Origin: Geodermatophilus sp. TF02-6
GTDB lineage: Bacteria; Actinomycetota; Actinomycetes; Mycobacteriales; Geodermatophilaceae
Reading direction: 5' to 3'
NCBI RefSeq assembly: GCF_003319115.1
Contig: NZ_QOHF01000004.1
Location: 62,001 to 126,000 of the forward strand
Length of the DNA: 64,000 nucleotides
Made by a program: the position numbers and the translations under genes. Positions 19,943 to 28,072 of the stretch are shown here, piece after piece (position 1 is the stretch's first letter; every line of letters starts with the position of its first letter). The notes beneath the pieces are model-generated. The model ran no database searches. It had not been told where the DNA came from and saw only the letters and a list, made by a program, of their open reading frames with translations.

Positions 19943-20245
19943 GTGGGACGGCGCGGCAGGCGTTCCGGCGGACGGCCGACGGGGCCGCTGCCTCCTCGAC
20001 CCGACCCGGTCGAGGAGGCCGCGGACGGCGACTGGGTGGTGCGCCCGCTCCCCGGGTCGGCGACCGGCAAGACCTACCGGTGCCCGGGCTGCGACCACGA
20101 GATCCGCCCGGGGACGCCGCACCTGGTGACCTGGCCGGCCTACACCCGGGCCTCCGACCTCGAGCCGTGGGACACCGGCTCGGCCGCCGACCTGCGCCGG
20201 CACTGGCACACCGCCTGCTGGCGGGCCCGCGGCCGGCGGCGCTGA
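19943..20245 (+). CDS. Conserved small protein with zinc-ribbon-like Cys pair
   Basis: A 100-residue basic protein. A disordered Arg/Pro-rich start is followed by DWVVRPLPGSATGKTYRCPG, a CPGC pair, the phrase IRPGTPHLVTWP and a C-terminal RRHWHTACW with two His and one Cys that could complete a metal site. It starts with GTG 7 bp after the dehydrogenase stop, so it is probably co-transcribed. I recall similar uncharacterised actinobacterial proteins in this neighbourhood; no function is known to me. Confidence 0.75.
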   Translation: MGRRGRRSGGRPTGPLPPRPDPVEEAADGDWVVRPLPGSATGKTYRCPGCDHEIRPGTPHLVTWPAYTRASDLEPWDTGSAADLRRHWHTACWRARGRRR

Positions 20246-20268
20246 GGGAGGCCGGGACGCCGTCCGGG

Positions 20269-21579
20269 TCAGCGCCGTCCGGGGGTGACCGGCTGGCCGT
20301 CGGGCGGGGCGTCGGGCTCGGTCACCGCGGGCTGGACCAGCGTCGGTGGGTCGAGCCGCGCCGGCGGCTCCGTGCCCGCGTCGTCGGTGGTGACCGGGCG
20401 CAGCTCTTGGGTCTGCTCCGGCGTCGGCGCCGAGGGGACCTGCGCCTGGTGCGTCGGGGCGTCCCCTGGCCGCTGGACGGCGGGCTGGGTCGGCGGCGCG
20501 GGGGGCCGGGTGGGCTGACGGGCTGCGGCGGCCTCCCCGTTTCCCGTGGCCGGCGGCTGCCCGGGGCGCTGACGTGGCTGCGGCGCCGTGGTGGGCCGCA
20601 CCGCCGGCTGCTGCCCCGTGACCGGGCCGACCGGCTGCGGCGCGGGGACCGGGCCGGTCGGCTGCTCCTGCGGGCGGTCGGTGCGCGCGGGCTCCTGCTG
20701 CCCCTGCGACGTCCGCGGGAAGGGCTGCGGGCGCGGCTGGCCGGGAGCGGGCGGCCGCGGCCCGGCCTGGGCCTCGGGACGGCGGTCGGCGAGGTCGGGC
20801 AGCTGCCCCAGCACCCGACGCGCCTCGGCCAGCCGGCCGGCCAGCTCGTCGCGCACCGCGCGGATGGCCCCGGCGGCCGCCTCGGCCTCGCTCACCAGCC
20901 GCGCGGCGTGCTGCTCGGCCGCGGCGACGCGCTGGCGTGCGACCTCCTCCGAGGAGCGGTCGCGCTCCTGCTCCAGGCGCAGGGTCTCCTGCCGGCGCGC
21001 CCGCTGGGCGATCTCGAAGTCCTCGTCCACCTTCTCCCGGCGGGCCTGGGACTCGGTGTCGAGACGGGCGGCCTTCTCCTGCGCCTTGGCGACCAGCTCG
21101 TCGGCGCGGATCTGCGCCTTGCTGGCGATCTGCTCGGCGGCCTGGCGGGCTTCGGCGATCGTGCGCTCGACCTCGGACTGCCCGGCGGCGTGCCGCTCGT
21201 GCATGGCCCGCTCCTCGGCCGCGGTCTGCTCGCGCAGCGCCTGGGCCTCCTCCTCGGCAGACCGGCGGATCTCGGCAGCCTCCTCCTCGGCGAGCTGCAG
21301 CATGTGCTGGATCCGCCCGCTGACGTTCTCGAACGTGCTCGGCGCGGAGGACGCCTTGCGGCGCAGCTGGTCGATCTCCCCGTGCAGCGCCGAGAGCTGG
21401 GCGGCGAGGTCGGCCGCGCGGCTCATGGCGGCGTCGCGGTCGGCCAGGGCCACCCGGACGTCGGCCTCGAGGCGCTCGATCGTCTCGGCCACCTGGTGCC
21501 GGTCGTAGCCCCGCAGGACCACGTCGAACGAGTGCTGCGCCTCGCGCATCGGCATCAGGTCACGGCGCGGATCGGTCAT
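20269..21579 (-). CDS. DivIVA-like coiled-coil protein (FilP/Scy-type)
   Basis: A 436-residue filament-forming or polarity protein candidate. It starts with a DivIVA-type membrane/pole motif (SFDVVLRGYDRHQVAETIERL). A long Glu/Ala/Arg coiled coil spans about residues 30-260, and the last about 170 residues are Pro/Gln/Thr-rich and low in complexity. In Streptomyces the coiled-coil cytoskeletal genes filP and scy lie in the same stretch of chromosome next to the epimerase and thiolase genes, which supports the assignment. ATG at 21579 is preceded by GAGGAT. The role in cell shape or polar growth is inferred from family, not shown by sequence. Confidence 0.75.
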   Translation of the reverse strand: MTDPRRDLMPMREAQHSFDVVLRGYDRHQVAETIERLEADVRVALADRDAAMSRAADLAAQLSALHGEIDQLRRKASSAPSTFENVSGRIQHMLQLAEEEAAEIRRSAEEEAQALREQTAAEERAMHERHAAGQSEVERTIAEARQAAEQIASKAQIRADELVAKAQEKAARLDTESQARREKVDEDFEIAQRARRQETLRLEQERDRSSEEVARQRVAAAEQHAARLVSEAEAAAGAIRAVRDELAGRLAEARRVLGQLPDLADRRPEAQAGPRPPAPGQPRPQPFPRTSQGQQEPARTDRPQEQPTGPVPAPQPVGPVTGQQPAVRPTTAPQPRQRPGQPPATGNGEAAAARQPTRPPAPPTQPAVQRPGDAPTHQAQVPSAPTPEQTQELRPVTTDDAGTEPPARLDPPTLVQPAVTEPDAPPDGQPVTPGRR

Positions 21580-21657
21580 GCCGCCATCCTCGCAGAGTCG
21601 GCGGGGCGGGGTCGGCGGATGAGCCTCGGGACGGGGCCGTGGGGGCGGGGGGTCCGT

Positions 21658-21687
21658 CTCTTCACACGCCGCCTCTTCACACGCCGC
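21658..21687. repeat. 15-bp tandem repeat spanning the ccr stop
   Basis: CTCTTCACACGCCGC occurs twice in direct tandem. The right copy contains the ccr stop codon (TCA on plus at 21677-21679), so the duplication copied the end of the gene into the 3' flank. Confidence 0.85.
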
Positions 21688-23008
21688 GGAAGCGGTTGAT
21701 GGCGCTCAGGTGCCGCTCCCGCTTGTCGGGGTCGGTGACGCCGAGGCCCTCGGTGGGGGCGAGGGTGAGCACGCCGACCTTGCCCGAGTGCAGGTTGCGG
21801 TGCACGTCGTAGGCGGCCTGGCCGACCTCGTGCATCGGGTAGACCTTGGACAGCGTGGGGTGGATCAGGCCGCGGTCGATGAGCCGGTTGGCCTCCCAGG
21901 CCTCGCGGTAGTTGGCGAAGTGCGAACCGATGACCCGCTTGAGGTTCATCCACAGGTAGCGGTTGTCGTACTGGTGCAGGTAGCCGCTGGTGGAGGCGCA
22001 GGTGACGATGACCCCGCCCTTCTTGGCGACGTAGACGCTCGCGCCGAAGGTCTCCCGGCCGGGGTGCTCGAAGACGATGTCGGGGTCGTCGCCGCCGGTC
22101 AGCTCCCGGATCCGCTTGCCGAAGCGCTGCCACTCCTTCGGGTCCTGGGTGTCGGCGTCCTTCCAGAAGGTGTAGCCCTCGGCGGAGCGGTCGATGACCA
22201 GCTCGGCGCCCATGGACCGGACGATGTCGGCCTTGGCCGGGCTGGAGACCACGCACACCGGGATCGCGCCCCCGCCCAGGGCCATCTGGGTGGCGTAGGA
22301 GCCCAGGCCCCCCGAGGCGCCCCAGATGAGGACGACGTCGCCCTGCTTGACGTTCGCGCCGTTGTGGCTGACCAGCTGCCGGTAGGCGGTGGAGTTGACC
22401 AGCCCGGGGGCGGCGGCCTCCTCCCAGGTCAGGTGCGCCGGTTTGGGCATGAGCTGGTTGCTCTTGACCAGGGCCAGCTCGGCCAGGCCGCCGAAGTTGG
22501 TCTCGAACCCCCAGATCCGCTGCTGCGGGTCGAGCATCGTGTCGTCGTGGCCGGCCGGGTCCTCCAGCTCCACCGACAGGCAGTGCGCCACCACCTCGTC
22601 GCCGGGCTGCCACCGGTTCACCCCGGGCCCGACCCGCAGCACCACGCCGGCCAGGTCGGAGCCCACGACGTGGTAGGGCAGGTCGTGCCGCTTGGTCAGG
22701 TCGTTCTGGCGGCCGTAGCGCTCGAGGAACCCGAAGGTCGACACCGGCTCGAAGATCGACGTCCAGACGGTGTTGTAGTTCACCGACGAGGCCATGACCG
22801 CGACGATCGCCTCGCCCGGGCCCAGCTCCGGCGTCGCCACCTGCTCCACGTGCAGCGACTTGCGAGGGTCCTTGTCCCTGGTCGGCAGGCCGGTGAACAT
22901 GTCCTGCTCGTCCTTGCGCACCACCACCGCCCGGTAGGACTCCGGCACCGGCAACCCGGCCACGGCGTCGGTCTGGTCGGCGAGGATGGCGTCCCTGATG
23001 TCGAACAC
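21677..23008 (-). CDS. ccr: Crotonyl-CoA carboxylase/reductase
   Basis: Key enzyme of the ethylmalonyl-CoA pathway: NADPH-dependent reductive carboxylation of crotonyl-CoA to (2S)-ethylmalonyl-CoA. The 443-residue medium-chain dehydrogenase/reductase has its NADPH loop GASGGLGS at residues 230-237. The four residues reported to hold CO2 in the Kitasatospora enzyme (N81, F170, E171, H365) fall here at N79, F168, E169 and H363, a uniform offset of two. This argues for a carboxylating enzyme rather than a plain enoyl reductase. GTG at 23008 is preceded by GGGAGA. The promoter region contains operator site 3. It is downstream of the epimerase gene on the same strand. Confidence 0.95.
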   Translation of the reverse strand: MFDIRDAILADQTDAVAGLPVPESYRAVVVRKDEQDMFTGLPTRDKDPRKSLHVEQVATPELGPGEAIVAVMASSVNYNTVWTSIFEPVSTFGFLERYGRQNDLTKRHDLPYHVVGSDLAGVVLRVGPGVNRWQPGDEVVAHCLSVELEDPAGHDDTMLDPQQRIWGFETNFGGLAELALVKSNQLMPKPAHLTWEEAAAPGLVNSTAYRQLVSHNGANVKQGDVVLIWGASGGLGSYATQMALGGGAIPVCVVSSPAKADIVRSMGAELVIDRSAEGYTFWKDADTQDPKEWQRFGKRIRELTGGDDPDIVFEHPGRETFGASVYVAKKGGVIVTCASTSGYLHQYDNRYLWMNLKRVIGSHFANYREAWEANRLIDRGLIHPTLSKVYPMHEVGQAAYDVHRNLHSGKVGVLTLAPTEGLGVTDPDKRERHLSAINRFRGV

Positions 23009-23061
23009 GTGCGTCTCCCGGGTCTTCGTCGGCTCGCGAGGCGGTGCGGTGGCGCGAGATG

Positions 23062-23075
23062 TTACCGATGGGTAG
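23062..23075 (-). promoter_or_regulatory. Operator candidate TTACC-N4-GGTAA, site 3 (ccr)
   Basis: TTACCGATGGGTAG on the plus strand reads CTACCCATCGGTAA in the ccr direction. It lies 53 bp before the ccr start, between the epimerase and ccr genes. In the ccr direction its right half runs into TAACAT, a plausible -10, so binding would block RNA polymerase. Confidence 0.65.
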
Positions 23076-23103
23076 TCACGGGGGGTGTCACCGGTCGGCC
23101 GGG

Positions 23104-23559
23104 TCAGTGGCTGCCCGCTGCCGGCTCGACGAGTTCGACGAGGACGCCCCCGGCGTCCTTGGGGTGGACGAAGTTGACCCGGCTGTCCGACGTCCCCCGC
23201 CTCGGGGTGTCGTAGAGCAGCCGCAGGCCGCGCTCGCGCAGCGTCGCGCTCACCGCCTCGACGTCGTCGACGCGGAAGGCCAGCTGCTGCAGGCCGGGCC
23301 CGGAACGGTCGATGAACCTGGCGATGGTGGACTCCGGCGTCAACGGGGCGAGCAGCTGGATGCGGGTCTCGCTGGTGCCGACGGCGAGCATCGCCTCCCG
23401 CACGCCCTGTTCCTCGTTGACCTCCTCGTGCACCGAGTGCACCCCGAAGGCCCGGGCGTAGAAGGCGATCGCCTCGTCCAGGTCCGGGACGGCGATGCCG
23501 ACGTGGTCGATGGTCGTGAACAGTCCGGGCGGCAGCCCGGGGGACGTGTCAGTGGTCAC
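23104..23559 (-). CDS. Methylmalonyl-CoA/ethylmalonyl-CoA epimerase
   Basis: Vicinal-oxygen-chelate enzyme of 151 residues that interconverts the 2S and 2R forms of ethylmalonyl- and methylmalonyl-CoA, linking Ccr to the mutase. Metal-site regions are recognisable: H19 in [15 protein letters not shown]68 in RIQLLAPL and E142 in GVLVELVEP. The usual Gly-Leu-His-His segment reads GLQQ at residues 89-92, so one expected His ligand is replaced. The end [16 protein letters not shown] is typical. GTG at 23559 with AGGAT upstream is preferred to the TTG six codons earlier. It lies just upstream of ccr on the same strand. Confidence 0.9.
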   Translation of the reverse strand: MTTDTSPGLPPGLFTTIDHVGIAVPDLDEAIAFYARAFGVHSVHEEVNEEQGVREAMLAVGTSETRIQLLAPLTPESTIARFIDRSGPGLQQLAFRVDDVEAVSATLRERGLRLLYDTPRRGTSDSRVNFVHPKDAGGVLVELVEPAAGSH

Positions 23560-23776
23560 GGCGGCATCCTGTCGCAAGACGTCTGAGACGACATCCGCCT
23601 GTGAGGCGTGTCACGACACGGCCGCTCCCGGGGACGGCGGCGACCGACCGGGCCGTCGGCTCCGTGACCGCCTCCCCGGGGCGGCCTATCCTCTCGACAG
23701 ACGGACGCCGTGCCCGGTCGCGGCGGTACCGACCCGGCGGCCGCCAGCGTGGGCGGCCCGGCACTGGAGGCAGCAC

Positions 23777-24967
23777 ATGTCCCGTTCGGTCATCGTCAGC
23801 GGCGCCCGCACCCCGATGGGCCGGCTGCTCGGCTCGCTGAAGGACTTCTCGGCCGCCGACCTGGGTGGCATCGCGATCAAGGCCGCGCTGGAGCGGGCCG
23901 GCATCTCCGGCGACCAGGTCGACTACGTGATCATGGGGCAGGTCCTCCAGGCCGGCGCCGGCCAGAACCCGGCCCGTCCGGCCGCGGTCGCCGGTGGCAT
24001 CCCGATGTCGGTGCCCTCGTTCACCCTCAACAAGGTCTGCCTCTCCGGCCTCGACGCCATCGCCCTGGCCGACCAACTCGTCCGCGCCGGCGAGTTCGAG
24101 ATCGTCGTCGCCGGGGGCATGGAGTCGATGACCAACGCGCCGCACCTGCTGCCCGGCTCGCGCACCGGCACCAAGTACGGCGACGCCACCCTGGTCGACT
24201 CCATGGCCCACGACGGCCTGTCGGACACCTTCGACCAGATCGCCATGGGCGCGCTCACCGAACGGGCCAACCCCCGCTACCAGCTGACCCGCGAAGAGCA
24301 GGACGCCTTCGCCGCGGAGAGCCACCAGAAGGCGGCCCGGGCGGCCAAGAACGGCGTCTTCGACGAGGAGATCACCCCCGTCCTCGTCCCGCAGCGCAAG
24401 GGCGACCCGATCGAGTTCCGCGAGGACGAGGGCATCCGCGCCGACACCACCGCGGAGACCCTCTCCCGGCTCAAGCCCGCCTTCGCCAAGGACGGCACGA
24501 TCACCGCCGGTACCTCCTCGCAGATCTCCGACGGTGCCTGCGCGGTCGTGGTCATGAGCGCGGACAAGGCCGCATCGCTGGGGCTGACCCCGCTCGCGGA
24601 GATCGGCGCCCACGGCGTCGTCGCCGGCCCGGACGCCACCCTGCAGAGCCAGCCGTCGCGGGCCGTGCAGAAGGCCTGCGCGCGCGAGGGCATCGACCCC
24701 GCCGACCTCGACCTGGTCGAGTTCAACGAGGCCTTCGCCGCCGTCGCGATCGTCTCGACCCGCGAGCTGGGCATCGACCCGGAGAAGGTCAACCCCAACG
24801 GCGGCGCGATCGCCCTGGGCCACCCCATCGGCATGAGCGGTGCCCGCATCGTGTTCGACCTGGCGCTCGAGCTGCGCCGCCGCGGCGGCGGCGTGGGTGC
24901 CGCCGCGCTGTGCGGCGGCGGCGGTCAGGGCGACGCGCTGGTGCTGCACGTGCCCGCCCGCGGGTGA
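23777..24967 (+). CDS. Acetyl-CoA C-acetyltransferase (thiolase)
   Basis: Condenses two acetyl-CoA to acetoacetyl-CoA, the entry step of the ethylmalonyl-CoA route (also polyhydroxybutyrate synthesis and ketone metabolism). It has 396 residues. The catalytic residues are C88 (NKVCLSG), H349 (GHPIG) and C379 (ALCGGGGQG), and NEAFA is present. ATG at 23777 has GGAGG at 23766-23770. It overlaps meaB by four bases (GTGA). No copy of the TTACC-N4-GGTAA site was found in its 218-bp upstream gap, where TATCCT at about 23687 is a possible -10. Confidence 0.94.
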   Translation: MSRSVIVSGARTPMGRLLGSLKDFSAADLGGIAIKAALERAGISGDQVDYVIMGQVLQAGAGQNPARPAAVAGGIPMSVPSFTLNKVCLSGLDAIALADQLVRAGEFEIVVAGGMESMTNAPHLLPGSRTGTKYGDATLVDSMAHDGLSDTFDQIAMGALTERANPRYQLTREEQDAFAAESHQKAARAAKNGVFDEEITPVLVPQRKGDPIEFREDEGIRADTTAETLSRLKPAFAKDGTITAGTSSQISDGACAVVVMSADKAASLGLTPLAEIGAHGVVAGPDATLQSQPSRAVQKACAREGIDPADLDLVEFNEAFAAVAIVSTRELGIDPEKVNPNGGAIALGHPIGMSGARIVFDLALELRRRGGGVGAAALCGGGGQGDALVLHVPARG

Positions 24968-25974
24968 CCCCGGAAGGCGTCACCGTCTCGACGCCGGGCC
25001 CCGCCGCTGCGCGCAGGCGGCGTGCGGTCGACGTCCCCGGGCTGGTGCGGTGGGCCCGGGAGGGCGACGCCCGCTCGGTGGCGCGGCTGATCTCCCTGGT
25101 CGAGGACGCCGGCCCCGCGCTGCGCGAGGTCGCGGCGGAGCTGGCCCCGTACAACGGGCGCGCCCAGGTCGTCGGGCTGACCGGGGCGCCCGGTGTCGGC
25201 AAGTCGACCACGACGACCGCGTTGGTGCGCGTCTACCGGCAGGCGGGCCGGCGGGTCGGCGTCCTCGCCGTCGACCCGTCGTCCCCCTTCTCCGGCGGAG
25301 CGCTGCTCGGCGACCGGGTGCGCATGGCCGACCACGCCGGGGACGTCGGGGTCTACATCCGGTCGATGGCCTCCCGCGGGCACCTGGGCGGGCTGGCCCG
25401 GGCCACCCCCCAGGCGCTGCGGGTGCTCGACGCCGCCGGCTGCGACGTCGTGCTCGTCGAGACCGTCGGCGTCGGCCAGTCGGAACTGGAGATCGCCTCG
25501 CTCGCCGACACCACGCTGGTGCTGCTGGTGCCGGGCACGGGCGACGGCATCCAGGCCGCCAAGGCCGGGATCCTCGAGGTCGCCGACGTCCTGGTGGTCA
25601 ACAAGGCCGACCGGGACGGCGCCGACCAGACCGTGCACGACCTGCGGTACGCGCTCTCCCTCGGTGGCCGGCACGAGCCGTCCGGCGCCTGGCGCCCGCC
25701 GATCCGTCGCACGGTGGCCGCCCGAGGGGCCGGCATCGACGCGCTGGTGGAGACGGTGGAGGAGCACCGCCGGTGGCTGGCGTCCTGCGGCGAGGGGCAC
25801 CGCCGCCGGGTCGCCCGGGCGGCGCGCGAGGTCGAGGCGATCGCGCTGGCGGGTCTGCGGGAGCGGATGGGCGACGTCCGCGGCTCGGCGGCGCTCGGTG
25901 CGTTGGCCGAGCAGGTCGTGGCGGGGCGGACCGACCCGTTCCGCGCGGCGGACGCGCTGCTCGCGCAGTTGTGA
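24964..25974 (+). CDS. meaB: Mutase-associated GTPase MeaB (ArgK family)
   Basis: G3E-family GTPase that loads adenosylcobalamin onto, and protects, acyl-CoA mutases. It has 336 residues. Walker A GAPGVGKS is at residues 74-81, followed by [18 protein letters not shown] (switch region with the conserved Asp), ETVGVGQSE and the NKAD guanine-specificity motif. The C-terminal helices ([14 protein letters not shown]) form the dimer domain. The GTG start overlaps the thiolase stop, indicating translational coupling. The partner is most likely the mutase at 8158-10167, since no other mutase lies in the window. Confidence 0.93.
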   Translation: MTPEGVTVSTPGPAAARRRRAVDVPGLVRWAREGDARSVARLISLVEDAGPALREVAAELAPYNGRAQVVGLTGAPGVGKSTTTTALVRVYRQAGRRVGVLAVDPSSPFSGGALLGDRVRMADHAGDVGVYIRSMASRGHLGGLARATPQALRVLDAAGCDVVLVETVGVGQSELEIASLADTTLVLLVPGTGDGIQAAKAGILEVADVLVVNKADRDGADQTVHDLRYALSLGGRHEPSGAWRPPIRRTVAARGAGIDALVETVEEHRRWLASCGEGHRRRVARAAREVEAIALAGLRERMGDVRGSAALGALAEQVVAGRTDPFRAADALLAQL

Positions 25975-25997
25975 CCGGCTCCGGGCAGGATGGCGGG

Positions 25998-27473
25998 GTG
26001 AACGGGAAGCCGGACGCCGTCGTCGTCGGGAGTGGGCCCAACGGGCTGGCCGCGGCCCTGCGGCTGGCGGCCGCCGGGTTGCGGGTGCAGGTCGTCGAGG
26101 CGGCCGAGCGCCCCGGTGGCGGCATGCGCACCGAGGAGCTCATGCGGCCGGGCTACCGGCACGACGTCTGCTCGATCGTGCAGCCGATGGCCGCCGCGGC
26201 TCCGTTCTTCCGCGAGTTCGACCTGGCCGGCCGCGGCGTCCGGCTGGTGTACCCGGAGGTCAACTACGCCCATCCCCTCGAGGGTGGGCGCGCTGCGGTC
26301 GCACGGCGCTCCCTGGAGGAGACCGCCGCCGGCCTCGGGCCGGACGGAGCGGCCTACCGCCGCCTGTTCGAGCCGCTCGTCGAGCACGGCACCGACGTCG
26401 TCGACTTCTTCCTGACCAGCCGGCTGCGCCGGCTGCCGACCCGCAGCGTGCCGCAGATCACCTGGTTCGGGCTCAACGGCCTGCCCAACGTGCGCTGGCT
26501 GGCGCACCGGTACTTCGACACCGAGGAGGCCCGTGCGCTGCTGGGCGGCGCGGCGGCGCACGGGATGCTGGACCTGACCCAGCCGCTGACCTCCGCGCTG
26601 GGGATGCTGCTGACCATGCTGGGCCACCACGTCGGTTGGCCGCTGGTCGAGGGCGGCTCGCAGCGGCTCGCCGACGCGATGGTCACCGCGCTGGAGCAGC
26701 AGGGCGGCGAGGTCGTGACCGGCCACCTGGTCACCGACCTGCGCGAGTTCGACGGCGTGCCGGCGGTGCTGCTGGACACCACGCCCGAGGCCTTCGTGGG
26801 GATGGCCGGCGACCGGGTGCACGAGGGCTACCGCCGGTGGGTGCGGCGCTACCACCACGGCGCCGGCGTCTTCAAGGTCGACTGGATCCTGTCCGAGCCG
26901 GTGCCCTGGACCAACCCCGACGTCCGGCGGGCCGGCACCATCCACATCGCCGGCACCCTCGAGGAGACCATCGCCGGCGAGCGGGCCCCCAACGAGGGCC
27001 GGCTCACCGACCACCCGTACGTGCTCGCCGTCCAGCCGACGGTCGCCGACCCCACCCGGGCGCCCGAGGGCGGGCACGTCTTCTGGGCCTACGTGCACGT
27101 GCCGTTCGGCTCGGGCGCCGACATGACCGAGGCCATCGAGAACCAGGTGGAGCGCTTCGCGCCCGGCTTCAAGGACACCGTCGTCGAGCGGGTCACCAAG
27201 GACGCCGTCGCGATGGAGAAGTGGAACCCGAGCTTCCTCGGCGGGGACATCTCCAACGGCCAGGCGACGCTGCGCCAGATGCTGGCCCGACCCGTGCCGC
27301 GCTGGAACACCTACAAGACGCCGGTCGAGGGCGTCTACCTCGCCTCGTCGGCGACGCCGCCCGGGCCGGCCGTGCACGGCGCCTGCGGCGACAACGCGGC
27401 GCAGGTGGCCCTGCGGGAGGTCTTCGGCCTGCGGCACGTGCCCCCGCTGCGCCCTGCGCCTGCCACCGCCTGA
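25998..27473 (+). CDS. FAD-dependent oxidoreductase, phytoene desaturase-like
   Basis: A 491-residue flavoprotein. The N-terminal dinucleotide loop AVVVGSGPNGLAAALRLA is followed by the EAAERPGGGMRTEELMRPG motif typical of the phytoene desaturase/amine oxidase superfamily, and the C-terminal FAD segment reads GVYLASSATPPGPAVHGACG. The substrate is unknown; no crtB or other carotenoid gene is nearby, so a carotenoid role should not be assumed. GTG at 25998 is 24 bp after meaB, making co-transcription plausible. The weak ribosome site leaves the start moderately sure. Confidence 0.85.
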   Translation: MNGKPDAVVVGSGPNGLAAALRLAAAGLRVQVVEAAERPGGGMRTEELMRPGYRHDVCSIVQPMAAAAPFFREFDLAGRGVRLVYPEVNYAHPLEGGRAAVARRSLEETAAGLGPDGAAYRRLFEPLVEHGTDVVDFFLTSRLRRLPTRSVPQITWFGLNGLPNVRWLAHRYFDTEEARALLGGAAAHGMLDLTQPLTSALGMLLTMLGHHVGWPLVEGGSQRLADAMVTALEQQGGEVVTGHLVTDLREFDGVPAVLLDTTPEAFVGMAGDRVHEGYRRWVRRYHHGAGVFKVDWILSEPVPWTNPDVRRAGTIHIAGTLEETIAGERAPNEGRLTDHPYVLAVQPTVADPTRAPEGGHVFWAYVHVPFGSGADMTEAIENQVERFAPGFKDTVVERVTKDAVAMEKWNPSFLGGDISNGQATLRQMLARPVPRWNTYKTPVEGVYLASSATPPGPAVHGACGDNAAQVALREVFGLRHVPPLRPAPATA

Positions 27474-27491
27474 GGCCCGCGCGCGCCCCGG

Positions 27492-27497
27492 TAGCGT
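27492..27497 (+). promoter_or_regulatory. marR-family gene -10 element, leaderless arrangement
   Basis: TAGCGT ends 7 bases before the ATG at 27505; the same hexamer and spacing occur in front of nucS. Confidence 0.55.
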
Positions 27498-27504
27498 CGG
27501 GAGC

Positions 27505-28029
27505 ATGGTCCGACCGCTGGGGTTGCCGTTCGATCCCATCGAGCGCGCCGGGGCGTCCTGGGAGCAGCGCTTCGGCCCGGCCGCGACGATGCGCGCGGCG
27601 ACGTCGGTGTTCCGCGTGCAGCAGATCCTGCTCGCCCGCTTCGACGAGGCGCTGCGGCCGCACGGGCTGACCTTCGCCCGCTACGAGGTGCTCGTGCTGC
27701 TGACCTTCAGCCGGACCGGTGAGCTGCCGCTCAAGGTGATCGGCAGCCGGCTCATGGTGCACCCGACCAGCGTCACCAACGCCATCGACCGCCTGGCCGC
27801 GGCCGGGTACGTCGACCGCCGACCCAACCCCACCGACGGCCGCGGCGTGCTGGCCGGGATCACCGACCGCGGCCGGGCGGTCGTCGAGGCGGCCACGGCC
27901 GCGCTGACCGCCCTGGACTTCGGGCTGGGCGACGTCCCCGAGGACGAGCTGGACACCCTCTTCGACGTCCTCAAGCGGGTGCGCCTCGGCGCCGGCGACG
28001 TGGCCGGCGTGGGGACGGCGGCCCGCTGA
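27505..28029 (+). CDS. MarR-family transcriptional regulator
   Basis: A 174-residue winged-helix DNA-binding protein. The helix-turn-helix region reads LKVIGSRLMVHPTSVTNAIDRL (about residues 75-96) and the wing RRPNPTDGRGVLAGITDRG. The dimerisation helices flank it. Ligand and targets are unknown. It is the only transcription-factor gene in the window, so it is one candidate for the operator family described here, although such palindromes are more typical of TetR proteins. The start is ATG at 27505 with the -10 close enough for a leaderless transcript. Confidence 0.88.
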   Translation: MVRPLGLPFDPIERAGASWEQRFGPAATMRAATSVFRVQQILLARFDEALRPHGLTFARYEVLVLLTFSRTGELPLKVIGSRLMVHPTSVTNAIDRLAAAGYVDRRPNPTDGRGVLAGITDRGRAVVEAATAALTALDFGLGDVPEDELDTLFDVLKRVRLGAGDVAGVGTAAR

Positions 28030-28072
28030 CGCACCCCGACGCCGGCCGCGTCGCGGTGGGATGATCGAGGTC

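Noticed and set aside
25998..27473. Carotenoid biosynthesis assignment for the phytoene-desaturase-like protein
   Set aside because: Only the superfamily FAD motifs are visible and no carotenoid genes are nearby.
25193..27670. Very long plus-strand frame overlapping meaB and the flavoprotein
   Set aside because: It is an alternative frame of both genes, Arg/Ser/Ala-rich without domain motifs; the other frame contains the MeaB and FAD signatures.
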